In this document: positions 6,364-12,421 of the stretch, piece by piece
How positions within the stretch are numbered: position 1 is the stretch's first letter
Layout: every line of letters begins with the position of its first letter
Assembly (NCBI GenBank): GCA_902795525.1
Contig: CADBLN010000043.1
Span: 1 to 12,421 of the forward strand
Length of the DNA stretch: 12,421 bases
Direction of reading: 5' to 3'
DNA from: an uncultured Erysipelotrichaceae bacterium
Lineage (GTDB): Bacteria; Bacillota_I; Bacilli_A; Erysipelotrichales; Erysipelotrichaceae
Made by a program: the position numbers and the translations under genes
Notes under the pieces: model-generated
Seen by the model: only the letters and a program-made list of their open reading frames with translations
Told to the model about the DNA's origin: nothing
The model's database searches: none

Positions 6364-7029
6364 ATGATGGAAATTAAAGCTGTAATATTTGACATGGATG
6401 GGGTCATATTTGACTCTGAAACACATTCCCTAGCTTGTATTAAGAAAGCCTGTGAGTTAACAGGGTTGGAATATGATGAGGCTTGGGTTTATAGTCTTTT
6501 GGGTGTTGTACATACTGACTATGTCGAAAGATGCATTAAAAAGTATGGACAAGAAGGATATCAATTGTTTGATGACACTTATAATGAACTATTCATCAAC
6601 GGATACCTTAATAAGGAAGTTAAGCTTAAACCAGGCGCATATGAAATAATCACATTTTTGAAAGAACGTGGTTTTCCAATTTGTTTGGCAACAAGCAGTC
6701 GCAATGTACAAGTCAACCGTTCATTTGATAACAGTGTTTTTGGTAAGAACCCCTTTCCTTACTCCATCACTGGTGATGCAGGTGCAAAAAGCAAACCTGA
6801 TCCAGATGTTTTTTTAAAGGCAGCAAACATATTACATGTACCAATTGAGAATTGCTTAGTTATAGAAGATTCTTACAATGGTGTAAAAGCCGCTATTAAT
6901 GCTCATAGCATTTCTTGTATGGTTCCTGATTTGTTAGCTCCAAATGAATTTATTGAACAGAATGTTTCATTTATTAAAAAAGACTTATTTGAGGTTCTGG
7001 ACTTGGTTAAACCTTTCGTAAGCCTTTAG
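6364..7029 (+). CDS. HAD-IA phosphatase/phosphomutase of the beta-phosphoglucomutase-like group
   Basis: This is the only plus-strand gene, about 221 residues. Motif I is FDMDGVIFDSE, with nucleophile and acid/base Asp and the DxE extension typical of the beta-phosphoglucomutase/phosphoglycolate phosphatase group. A helical C1 cap follows (about 18-85). Motif II is LATSS, motif III is Lys in SKPDPDVFL, and motif IV is VIEDSYNGVKAA. All catalytic residues are intact. Substrate could be a hexose phosphate, 2-deoxyglucose-6-phosphate or another small phosphate ester; the sequence does not decide. Start choice is uncertain: GTG 6361, ATG 6364 and ATG 6367 are consecutive codons after GGAG at 6355-6358, and 6367 (beginning MEIKAVIFDMDG) is equally good. 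Its last 23 bases overlap the end of the convergent rRNA methyltransferase gene, with no terminator between them. Confidence 0.93.
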   Translation: MMEIKAVIFDMDGVIFDSETHSLACIKKACELTGLEYDEAWVYSLLGVVHTDYVERCIKKYGQEGYQLFDDTYNELFINGYLNKEVKLKPGAYEIITFLKERGFPICLATSSRNVQVNRSFDNSVFGKNPFPYSITGDAGAKSKPDPDVFLKAANILHVPIENCLVIEDSYNGVKAAINAHSISCMVPDLLAPNEFIEQNVSFIKKDLFEVLDLVKPFVSL

Positions 7030-8308
7030 GTAGTTTATTTTTGATTTGCCGACCATCTGCCTTGCCAAAAGCAAAAGGATGGTTTTTATATGTGAGCTGC
7101 ACATAGCCTTTAACATTTTTAAATGGTAAAGTGTTTCCTTTTAAATAGCTTTCTGTTGCTTCTTGGCTTAATTCAACTATTTGTTTGAAGTTATTTTGAT
7201 TCATTATTGCTACAAAAGCATTTTGATGTGGTTCTAAACGCTGTTTTTGTATTGTCCCAAGCAATACGCCTTGACGAACAATCTTCCCTTTGAAATTAAT
7301 TAATGGCTTTTTTGAAACATAAACATGATCGCCAATAAGACAATAGTTCATTCTTTCCTTCATATTCTCATTAACAAACTCATCAACAATCTTATTTTTA
7401 TCCCATCTAAGCTCTGACAAAGTGATTTGTTGGTTCTCTTCACGTCTAATCATCTTTGCCACAAAATGCCCTTCACCGCCATCCATTGGATAACAGCGCC
7501 TAACCAAATTGTTGTTCATGCCACCTCTTCCACACGCTAAGCCTGTAGACACTAATTCAACACCAGGATGTTTCTTAAGAAACTGCTCTACAACCTCTTC
7601 GTTTTCTTTTGTGTTAAATGTACATGTTGAATAAACTAAAATACCGTCTTTTTTCAAGGTTTTATAGGCTTCTTCAAGTATTTTTAATTGTCTGTTTTGA
7701 CAAGCTGCAATATTGGCTTTTGTATAATCATTGATGCTTTCAGGGAACCTTTTAAACATACTTGCTCCGCTACAAGGCGCATCTACCAACACCTTATCAA
7801 AACACCCAATTAACTTAGGACACAATTCATCAGTAGACATATTAGTCAAAATATAATTATCGCAACCCCAACGTTCTAAGTTGGATAATAAGCTTTGTGC
7901 TCTAATCATATTAATCTCATTACTCCACAAAAGGCCAGTGCCATTTAAAAGTGATAAAATTTGAGTGCTCTTCCCTCCCGGTGCAGCACATAAATCCAAA
8001 ACTCTGTCACCTTGTTTAACATCCAAAGCATTTACCACCATGGTAGCGCTAGGCTCTTGTAGATAATACAAGCCACCAATATGATATGGGTGATTACCAA
8101 GTTTATAATCACTATCTAAATAAAAAGTGTTGGCATCAAAAGAAGTAACACTTCCTAGTTCAATCTCTTTTATTATTTCATCATAAGTTGTCTTTAAAGT
8201 GTTTATTCTTAAAGCTTTAAATGGCGGGAATTTATAGCTATTTAAAAACTCCTCATATTCATTAGGAATTAATTCTTTAAGCTCTTCAAGAAATAAATCA
8301 TTCAACAT
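7007..8308 (-). CDS. rsmF: RsmF/NOL1-NOP2-Sun family rRNA (cytosine-C5) methyltransferase
   Basis: SAM-dependent enzyme of 433 residues that methylates a cytosine C5 in RNA, most likely 16S rRNA; the exact position is inferred from the family. After a short N-terminal domain (FKALRINTLK near 30-39), LQEPSATMVV leads into SAM-binding motif I, LDLCAAPGGKST (104-115). Motif IV is DAPCSG (Cys179, release cysteine), and motif VI is YSTCTFNTKENE with nucleophile Cys229. RCYPMDGGEGHFVAKM ends the catalytic domain. The region from about 290 to 433 fits the PUA-like RNA-binding tail of Firmicute RsmF proteins. The ATG at 8308 lies within the end of queT (11-nt overlap), with GAGGG upstream, indicating coupling. 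It is the last gene of the uppP-queT operon and overlaps the convergent HAD gene by 23 bp. Confidence 0.93.
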   Translation of the reverse strand: MLNDLFLEELKELIPNEYEEFLNSYKFPPFKALRINTLKTTYDEIIKEIELGSVTSFDANTFYLDSDYKLGNHPYHIGGLYYLQEPSATMVVNALDVKQGDRVLDLCAAPGGKSTQILSLLNGTGLLWSNEINMIRAQSLLSNLERWGCDNYILTNMSTDELCPKLIGCFDKVLVDAPCSGASMFKRFPESINDYTKANIAACQNRQLKILEEAYKTLKKDGILVYSTCTFNTKENEEVVEQFLKKHPGVELVSTGLACGRGGMNNNLVRRCYPMDGGEGHFVAKMIRREENQQITLSELRWDKNKIVDEFVNENMKERMNYCLIGDHVYVSKKPLINFKGKIVRQGVLLGTIQKQRLEPHQNAFVAIMNQNNFKQIVELSQEATESYLKGNTLPFKNVKGYVQLTYKNHPFAFGKADGRQIKNKLPKGLRKV

Positions 8309-8831
8309 TAAACAACTTGCCCTCTAATAAGAACTTCCACACCGGCAAACCAATCGCCATAACAGAAATTAGCTCACCAACAGCTACCTCTAAGCCAAAG
8401 GTTGCCCACAGTGGTATTAATGTTGAGCCCCCATCGCCTAAGATAATTGCCAATTCAAGACCAATAATAATCCCATTCATCAAAACAGGCATAAAAGCAG
8501 CTAAAACTGGCCAACCCTTGAAGGTAACATTTCTTAAACGATAGGTCAGCACAGCCGCTACAAAAGTAGCAATTGTTCCAAAAACAATATCAATCACTCC
8601 AACATTATTGACTCCTAATAACACTCCTAACAGATTCGTTAGAAAACATCCTAAAGTTAAAGCATAGATTTCATCAAAACCAGCCAATGCTAGAAGCGTT
8701 AACGCTTCAGAAATTCTCAATTGCCATGGTCCAAAAGCAATTGGAGCTACAACCATTGATAAAACTGTATATAATGCTGCAATAATTGCAGTTTTTGTTA
8801 AACGATGTAATAAATTCTTACTTGATGACAT
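8298..8831 (-). CDS. queT: QueT family transporter, substrate component of an ECF importer for queuosine precursor
   Basis: This 177-residue, strongly hydrophobic protein has about five or six membrane segments. Family features include FGPWQLRISEALTLLALAG, GCFLTNLLG, DIVFGTIATFVAAVLTYRLRN and LMNGIIIGLE. QueT proteins are S-components thought to bind preQ0/preQ1 or queuine and to use the shared ECF ATPases and EcfT, which are not encoded here. The ATG at 8831 is preferred over an in-frame TTG at 8843; neither has a strong ribosome site, and both overlap the end of uppP (the ATG by 14 nt), so coupling is expected. It overlaps rsmF downstream by 11 nt. No preQ1 riboswitch is seen before this gene or in the operon leader. 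Substrate is inferred from the family only. Confidence 0.9.
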   Translation of the reverse strand: MSSSKNLLHRLTKTAIIAALYTVLSMVVAPIAFGPWQLRISEALTLLALAGFDEIYALTLGCFLTNLLGVLLGVNNVGVIDIVFGTIATFVAAVLTYRLRNVTFKGWPVLAAFMPVLMNGIIIGLELAIILGDGGSTLIPLWATFGLEVAVGELISVMAIGLPVWKFLLEGKLFNVE

Positions 8832-9648
8832 AGAAATAACCAACTATTAAGATTCCCAAAATAATTCTATAAATACCAAATGCTTTAAAATCGTGCTTCT
8901 TAATATAACTCATTAAGAACCTAATTGCAAAAACAGAAACCACAAAAGCTGTAATTGTTCCAACTAAAAGAATAGCAATTTCCGTAAACGCAAAACTATA
9001 ACCTTTCAAAATAAGTTTCAATAGTTTCAAAGCACTCGCACCAGCCATTACTGGTATCGCCATAAAAAATGAAAATTCCGCAACAGATGACTTTGAACAC
9101 CCTAAAATCCTACCACCAAGGATTGTGGATCCAGAGCGCGAAGTTCCTGGGATTAAAGCCAGCATTTGGAAAGCACCAATGACTAATGCTGTTTGATAAG
9201 AAATATTATCAACCTTTTTAGTCTTGATAGGTATTTGCTTGTTTTCTATCACAATGAAACCTATACCATAGATAATTAATGCCAAGGCAATAACTAGTGG
9301 CCCATATAAATGCTCATGAATGAAATCGTCAAAAAGTAACCCTATTACTGCAGCAGGAATACAAGCCACTAAAACATGAAACCACAAATTCCAAGTTTGC
9401 TTCTTTTCTTCGCTGCTTTTCTTTGTGCTGAATGGCCAAAGTTTGTTCCAATAAATCAAAACAACTGCCATAATAGATCCTAATTGAACAACCACTAAAA
9501 AGGTCTCCATAAAAGTTTCACTTACTTCAAGTTTTAAGAATTCATTCACCAAAATCATGTGACCAGTTGAACTAATCGGTAACCATTCCGTAATACCTTG
9601 AACAATACCCAAGATGATTGCTTTGATAACATTTACTAAAAACACCAT
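8818..9648 (-). CDS. uppP: Undecaprenyl-diphosphatase UppP (BacA)
   Basis: This integral membrane phosphatase of 276 residues converts undecaprenyl diphosphate to undecaprenyl phosphate on the outer face, recycling the lipid carrier for peptidoglycan and other wall polymers. It can confer some bacitracin tolerance. The first signature is GIVQGITEWLPISSTGH, with Glu21 and His30 at the positions known from E. coli BacA. The second is ALIPGTSRSGSTI (about 163-175), with the catalytic Arg and Ser. The remainder is a series of hydrophobic helices, and length matches the family. The ATG at 9648 has GAGG 7 nt upstream and a strong extended -10 promoter about 25 nt away. It is the first gene of a three-gene operon and overlaps queT. 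Confidence 0.97.
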   Translation of the reverse strand: MVFLVNVIKAIILGIVQGITEWLPISSTGHMILVNEFLKLEVSETFMETFLVVVQLGSIMAVVLIYWNKLWPFSTKKSSEEKKQTWNLWFHVLVACIPAAVIGLLFDDFIHEHLYGPLVIALALIIYGIGFIVIENKQIPIKTKKVDNISYQTALVIGAFQMLALIPGTSRSGSTILGGRILGCSKSSVAEFSFFMAIPVMAGASALKLLKLILKGYSFAFTEIAILLVGTITAFVVSVFAIRFLMSYIKKHDFKAFGIYRIILGILIVGYFYVIK

Positions 9649-9671
9649 AATACTTCCTCACAACAGCTACC

Positions 9672-9680
9672 ATTATACCA
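9672..9680 (-). promoter_or_regulatory. Extended -10 promoter of the uppP-queT-rsmF operon
   Basis: The minus strand reads TGGTATAAT, a consensus TATAAT (9672-9677) with the upstream TG; the -35 area has no good match. The predicted start leaves a leader of roughly 18 nt, just enough for the TGAGG ribosome site and too short for a riboswitch. Confidence 0.7.
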
Positions 9681-9689
9681 CATTAAAGT

Positions 9690-9718
9690 GAAAGAAAAGA
9701 AGCTCAATTAGCTTCTTT
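9690..9718 (-). terminator. Intrinsic terminator of htpG, with the stop codon in the loop
   Basis: Nine perfect base pairs (AAAGAAGCT at 9710-9718 with AGCTTCTTT at 9696-9704 on the minus strand) enclose a 5-nt loop, followed by a pyrimidine-rich tract (TCTTTC). The htpG TGA spans the loop and arm (9704-9706), so the hairpin includes the last codons. The stem has modest GC, so efficiency may be partial. The uppP promoter follows at once. Confidence 0.65.
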
Positions 9719-11587
9719 AATTAGTTCACAAATCTTGTTAGAGAAAGCCACTGGATCTTCAAGACTAAAGCCCTCAATTAACAGTGCTTGTTGGTATAAC
9801 AAATCTGCATAATCAGCAACTTTCTTACTGTCTTTTTTGTATATTTTTTGTAACACTTTGAAAATCTCGTGGTTTGGATTAATCTCTAAAACCTTATTGG
9901 CTTTCGCTTGTTGTTCAGTTGGCAATTGTGCTAAATACTTTTCCATTTCCATTGAAATGCCCTCTTTAGCTACCAAGCACACAGGATTGTTCTTCAATCT
10001 TGTTGAAATCTTTACCTCTTCAACCTTGCCACTTAAAGCTGTAGCCATATTAGCCAATAATGATTCATTAGCTTTTTCTAATTCCTCTTTCTCCTTTTTC
10101 TCTTCTTCTGTTTCAACTATTGAATCAGCTTGTTGAGCACTTTTGAAACTATGACCCTCATAGTCGCGCATCATCATGACACTGAACTCATCAATTTCTT
10201 CAGTGAAGTATAAAACTTCATAACCTTCATCTAAAAGCTTTTCAATTTGTGGTTGTTTTTTAATTTGTTCAATGCTGCTACCTGCACAATAGAAGATATC
10301 TTTTTGATCTGGTTTCATCCTGTCACAGTATTCTTTCAATGACACATATTTATCTTCATGAGAAGAATAGAACAATAACAAATCTTTCAATTCATCTTTA
10401 TTAACCCCAAAATCCTGATAAATACCATATTTAATGCTATTGCCAAAGTTTTTGAAGAACTTTTCATATTCTTTTCTTTCCTTGACTAACATATCAACTA
10501 AAGTGCTCTTAATCTTCTTGCTGATTGATTTCTTGAGAGTTTGCAATTGACTATCTTGCTGAAGAATTTCACGAGAAATGTTTAACGAAATATCATCAGT
10601 ATCAACTAACCCTTTAACAAAACCAAAATAATCAGGAAGCAGTTCCTTACCGTGGTCTAGGATAAAGACGCCTTTTGAATAAAGCTGTAATCCTGGTTGA
10701 AAGTCTTTTGAATAATAGTCATAAGGAACTTTCCCTGGAATAAACAACAACGCTCTATAAGAAAGATTCCCTTCTAAAGAATAATGAATCACCTTTAAAG
10801 GTTCTTCCCAGTCATAAAACTTTGTCTTGTAGAAGTTGTTATAGTCTTCTTGACTTATATCTTTTTTATTTCTTCTCCATAAAGGAACCATTGAATTCAA
10901 GGTTTTTAGTTCTTTGATGGTTTCGTATTCTTCTTGGTTATCCTCTTTGGCTATCGTTTTTTCAACCATCATTTGGATTGGATAGCGAATATAATCAGAA
11001 TACTTTTTAACTAGTGTTTCTATTTGAAAACTATCGAGATAATCACTGTACTTAACATCTTTGCTATCCTCTCTTAGATACAGTGTAATCTTAGTTCCTA
11101 CGGACTCTTTAGAACTATTCGATATACTATAACCATCTTGGCCTTCGCTTACCCATTTATAGGCATCGTGATCAACTTGTTTTGTTTCAACAACAATCTT
11201 TTGAGCAACCATAAACGCGCTATAGAAACCAACACCAAATTGACCAATAATATCAACTTCATCGCTTTCATCTAATTGAGTTTTAAAGTTTTCAGAACCA
11301 CTATGAGCAATTGTTCCTAGATTATTCTCTAAATCTTCTTTGCTCATGCCGATTCCATTGTCTTCAATAGAAATAGTTCTTTCATCTTTATTAATATCTA
11401 GATAAATGCTTAATGCACTAGAACTGGCATACTTGCTATCTGTTAATGAGAGATAGTGTCTTTTATCTAATGCGTCAGACGCATTTGATATTAATTCTCT
11501 CAAAAAGATTTCTTTGTTTGTGTAAATTGAATTAATCATTAAATCTAATAAACGCTTAGACTCTGTTTTAAATTGTTTTTTAGCCAT
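9704..11587 (-). CDS. htpG: Chaperone protein HtpG (bacterial Hsp90)
   Basis: This ATP-dependent cytosolic chaperone works as a homodimer, remodelling client proteins with DnaK. It is 627 residues, normal for the family. The N-terminal GHKL ATPase domain has FLRELISNASDALDK (Glu31 catalytic, Asn35 Mg/ATP), EDNGIGM (Asp76, nucleotide contact), GTIAHSG (91-97) and GQFGVGFYSAFMVA (115-128). The middle domain holds NISREILQQ, whose Arg contacts the ATP gamma-phosphate. A charged EEKKEKEELE linker precedes the C-terminal dimerisation domain. The ATG at 11587 has AGGAGG 4 nt upstream. The leader contains a CIRCE operator directly after a TATAAT promoter, so HrcA repression and heat induction are predicted. 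It is monocistronic, bounded by terminators on both sides. Confidence 0.98.
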   Translation of the reverse strand: MAKKQFKTESKRLLDLMINSIYTNKEIFLRELISNASDALDKRHYLSLTDSKYASSSALSIYLDINKDERTISIEDNGIGMSKEDLENNLGTIAHSGSENFKTQLDESDEVDIIGQFGVGFYSAFMVAQKIVVETKQVDHDAYKWVSEGQDGYSISNSSKESVGTKITLYLREDSKDVKYSDYLDSFQIETLVKKYSDYIRYPIQMMVEKTIAKEDNQEEYETIKELKTLNSMVPLWRRNKKDISQEDYNNFYKTKFYDWEEPLKVIHYSLEGNLSYRALLFIPGKVPYDYYSKDFQPGLQLYSKGVFILDHGKELLPDYFGFVKGLVDTDDISLNISREILQQDSQLQTLKKSISKKIKSTLVDMLVKERKEYEKFFKNFGNSIKYGIYQDFGVNKDELKDLLLFYSSHEDKYVSLKEYCDRMKPDQKDIFYCAGSSIEQIKKQPQIEKLLDEGYEVLYFTEEIDEFSVMMMRDYEGHSFKSAQQADSIVETEEEKKEKEELEKANESLLANMATALSGKVEEVKISTRLKNNPVCLVAKEGISMEMEKYLAQLPTEQQAKANKVLEINPNHEIFKVLQKIYKKDSKKVADYADLLYQQALLIEGFSLEDPVAFSNKICELIKEAN

Positions 11588-11597
11588 AATTCCTCCT

Positions 11598-11624
11598 TTA
11601 GCACTCTCTTATATCGACTGCTAA
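11598..11624 (-). promoter_or_regulatory. CIRCE operator (HrcA binding site) upstream of htpG
   Basis: TTAGCAGTC, 9 bases, then GAGTGCTAA (minus strand) matches the CIRCE consensus TTAGCACTC-N9-GAGTGCTAA with a single mismatch and exact spacing. It begins immediately after the TATAAT box, so the predicted start lies within it, the usual position for HrcA repression. It ends just before the AGGAGG ribosome site, so it could also form a leader hairpin. Confidence 0.93.
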
Positions 11625-11653
11625 ATTATAATACATACTTTATCAATATGCAA
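11625..11653 (-). promoter_or_regulatory. htpG promoter
   Basis: The minus strand has TTGCAT (11648-11653), 17 nt, then a perfect TATAAT (11625-11630). This is a vegetative-sigma promoter, consistent with repressor control through the adjoining CIRCE and not a heat-shock sigma factor. The -35 lies only a few bases past the terminator of the upstream gene. Confidence 0.75.
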
Positions 11654-11655
11654 CT

Positions 11656-11677
11656 AAAAAGGAAGTTACCTTCCCTT
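11656..11677 (-). terminator. Intrinsic terminator of the PEPCK-like gene
   Basis: On the minus strand GGAAG (11670-11674) pairs with CTTCC (11661-11665) around a 4-nt loop, extended by a G-U and two A-U pairs. A run of five T follows the core stem (11656-11660). It starts at the TAA of the upstream gene (11676-11678). The stem is short but the position and T run are typical. Confidence 0.72.
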
Positions 11678-12421
11678 ATAGTTTCTTTAATAATTCTAAC
11701 AATTGCTTACCCGATTCTTTGAGGTTCTCCTTATGGTCAGTTCCCAAATTAGTGTAGATTTCCCCCACATAAACACCGTTATCGTAAAGCTTATTGAAGA
11801 CCTTATCCATTATTTCATTGCATAAATCTTGTTGTTGCATTGGGCCAAAAGGATTCGCGAAATAAGTTGATGATAATCCTGTCTCCTGGGTTGTACCTAA
11901 AGCAAAGCGTTTTCCTTCGACAAATACTTTTTTTGCATCCTGGTAATCCACAAAACGGTGAACACCTACTTTACTATCATAGTTATTAGCATATAAAACC
12001 ATATCAACAGGATGATAATTGCTAATAAGCTCATATGAGCTTATTGGGGAGACTACCCTGGCATTACTAGTTTCAGGATTAAAGAAAATAGTTCTATCCA
12101 TATCTCTATAAGCTGTCCCTTTATCTAAATCATCCAATCTAACAAAAGCCCCTATTTCTGTTCCTTTTGCCAGCACCCTTCCATCAACTATGGTAAGGGA
12201 ACCCATATCATCAAATACCACATCCATTTTGTCAATCCTACTAATATCTAAATCTTCATTGTTAAGATTCTTTAAAACTTCAATGGTCTCAGATTTGCCT
12301 GCCCCTGAATCACCAATCATAACTATCGATTTAGTTTTTGAATTTCTAAAATGAATATTAATCATTGAACCATGAATTGGTAAAGAGCCATTTTGCATCT
12401 TTCTGACATTATGCAATGTCA
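11676..12421 (-). CDS. Divergent phosphoenolpyruvate carboxykinase (ATP)-like P-loop protein, C-terminal part
   Basis: The frame is open at the window edge, so the N-terminus is missing; the TTG at 12416 is not a credible start. Motifs appear in the order of ATP-type PEPCK: LPIHGSM (matching the metal-ligand His of MHCSAN), P-loop GDSGAGKSE at 12291-12314 (PEPCK GLSGTGKTT), FDDMGSL as the metal-binding Asp pair, GTEIGAFVRL (EGGCYAKxIxL), SNARVVSPI (NTRxxYPI, with the substrate Arg), and FVEGKRFALGTTQETG followed by FANPFGPM (FxSGYTAK...GTE, FG.PF). PEPCK makes phosphoenolpyruvate from oxaloacetate and ATP. This copy is well diverged: the P-loop sequence resembles HPr kinase, and only about 230 residues follow the His, against about 300 in E. 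coli PckA. It may be a non-canonical kinase of the PEPCK fold. Homology is likely; the reaction is uncertain. Confidence 0.7.
   Translation of the reverse strand, partial: TLHNVRKMQNGSLPIHGSMINIHFRNSKTKSIVMIGDSGAGKSETIEVLKNLNNEDLDISRIDKMDVVFDDMGSLTIVDGRVLAKGTEIGAFVRLDDLDKGTAYRDMDRTIFFNPETSNARVVSPISSYELISNYHPVDMVLYANNYDSKVGVHRFVDYQDAKKVFVEGKRFALGTTQETGLSSTYFANPFGPMQQQDLCNEIMDKVFNKLYDNGVYVGEIYTNLGTDHKENLKESGKQLLELLKKL

Noticed and set aside
6292..6426. Longer nitroreductase starting at 6426
   Set aside because: The extra 45 residues look like non-coding translation, overlap the divergent gene and promoter, and lack a ribosome site, whereas ATG 6291 has AAAGGAG.
9649..9703. preQ1 riboswitch ahead of the queT operon
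   Set aside because: The promoter lies too close to the uppP start, and no preQ1 aptamer pattern (GC-rich hairpin followed by an A-rich tail) is present.
1..12421. Mycoplasma-type code with UGA as tryptophan
   Set aside because: TGA terminates radC, the nitroreductase, queT and htpG at family-normal lengths, and no gene contains an internal in-frame TGA.
1..12421. Insertion sequences, CRISPR repeats, tRNA or rRNA genes
   Set aside because: No transposase-like frame, regularly spaced repeats or recognisable RNA genes were seen; intergenic gaps are all under about 100 nt.

Overview
The window is AT-rich, gene-dense bacterial chromosome from a low-GC Firmicute. The lineage is probably an Erysipelotrichia/Mollicutes-related or similar gut Bacillota; this is an inference from gene style and cannot be settled from the sequence alone. 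Supporting signs are strong AGGAGG-type ribosome sites, TATAAT -10 boxes (several with an upstream TG), a CIRCE heat-shock operator, an ECF-type QueT transporter, a Bacillus-like PolA and short intergenic gaps. TGA ends several genes and is never read through, so the standard bacterial code applies, not the Mycoplasma code. No mobile element, RNA gene or CRISPR array was seen.

All genes but one lie on the minus strand, so the layout is read from high to low coordinates. (1) 12421-11676: the C-terminal part of a divergent phosphoenolpyruvate-carboxykinase-like P-loop protein, ending in a terminator. (2) 11653-9696: a promoter, a CIRCE operator and htpG (Hsp90), ending in a terminator whose loop holds the stop codon. 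(3) 9680-7007: an overlapping three-gene operon of uppP (lipid carrier recycling), queT (queuosine-precursor uptake) and an RsmF-type rRNA m5C methyltransferase. (4) 6364-7029, plus strand: a beta-phosphoglucomutase-like HAD phosphatase, divergent from (5) and overlapping the rRNA methyltransferase gene tail to tail. (5) 6291-4967: a nitroreductase and a Cof-type HAD phosphatase, coupled by an ATGA overlap. (6) 4941-4057: a 56-codon membrane-peptide gene whose Shine-Dalgarno lies inside a terminator-like hairpin, followed 2 nt later by radC, which appears to start on ATT. (7) 4060-1: a promoter, a TroA/ZnuA-like lipoprotein lacking the usual metal-binding histidines, then polA and the start of mutM.

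The DNA repair genes polA and mutM form a coupled pair, with radC just upstream. The uppP-queT-rsmF operon groups envelope and RNA-modification functions. The parts most worth a second look are the small membrane-peptide gene with its sequestered ribosome site, the ATT-initiated radC, the histidine-less metal-binding-protein homologue, the truncated-looking PEPCK relative and the CIRCE-controlled htpG.
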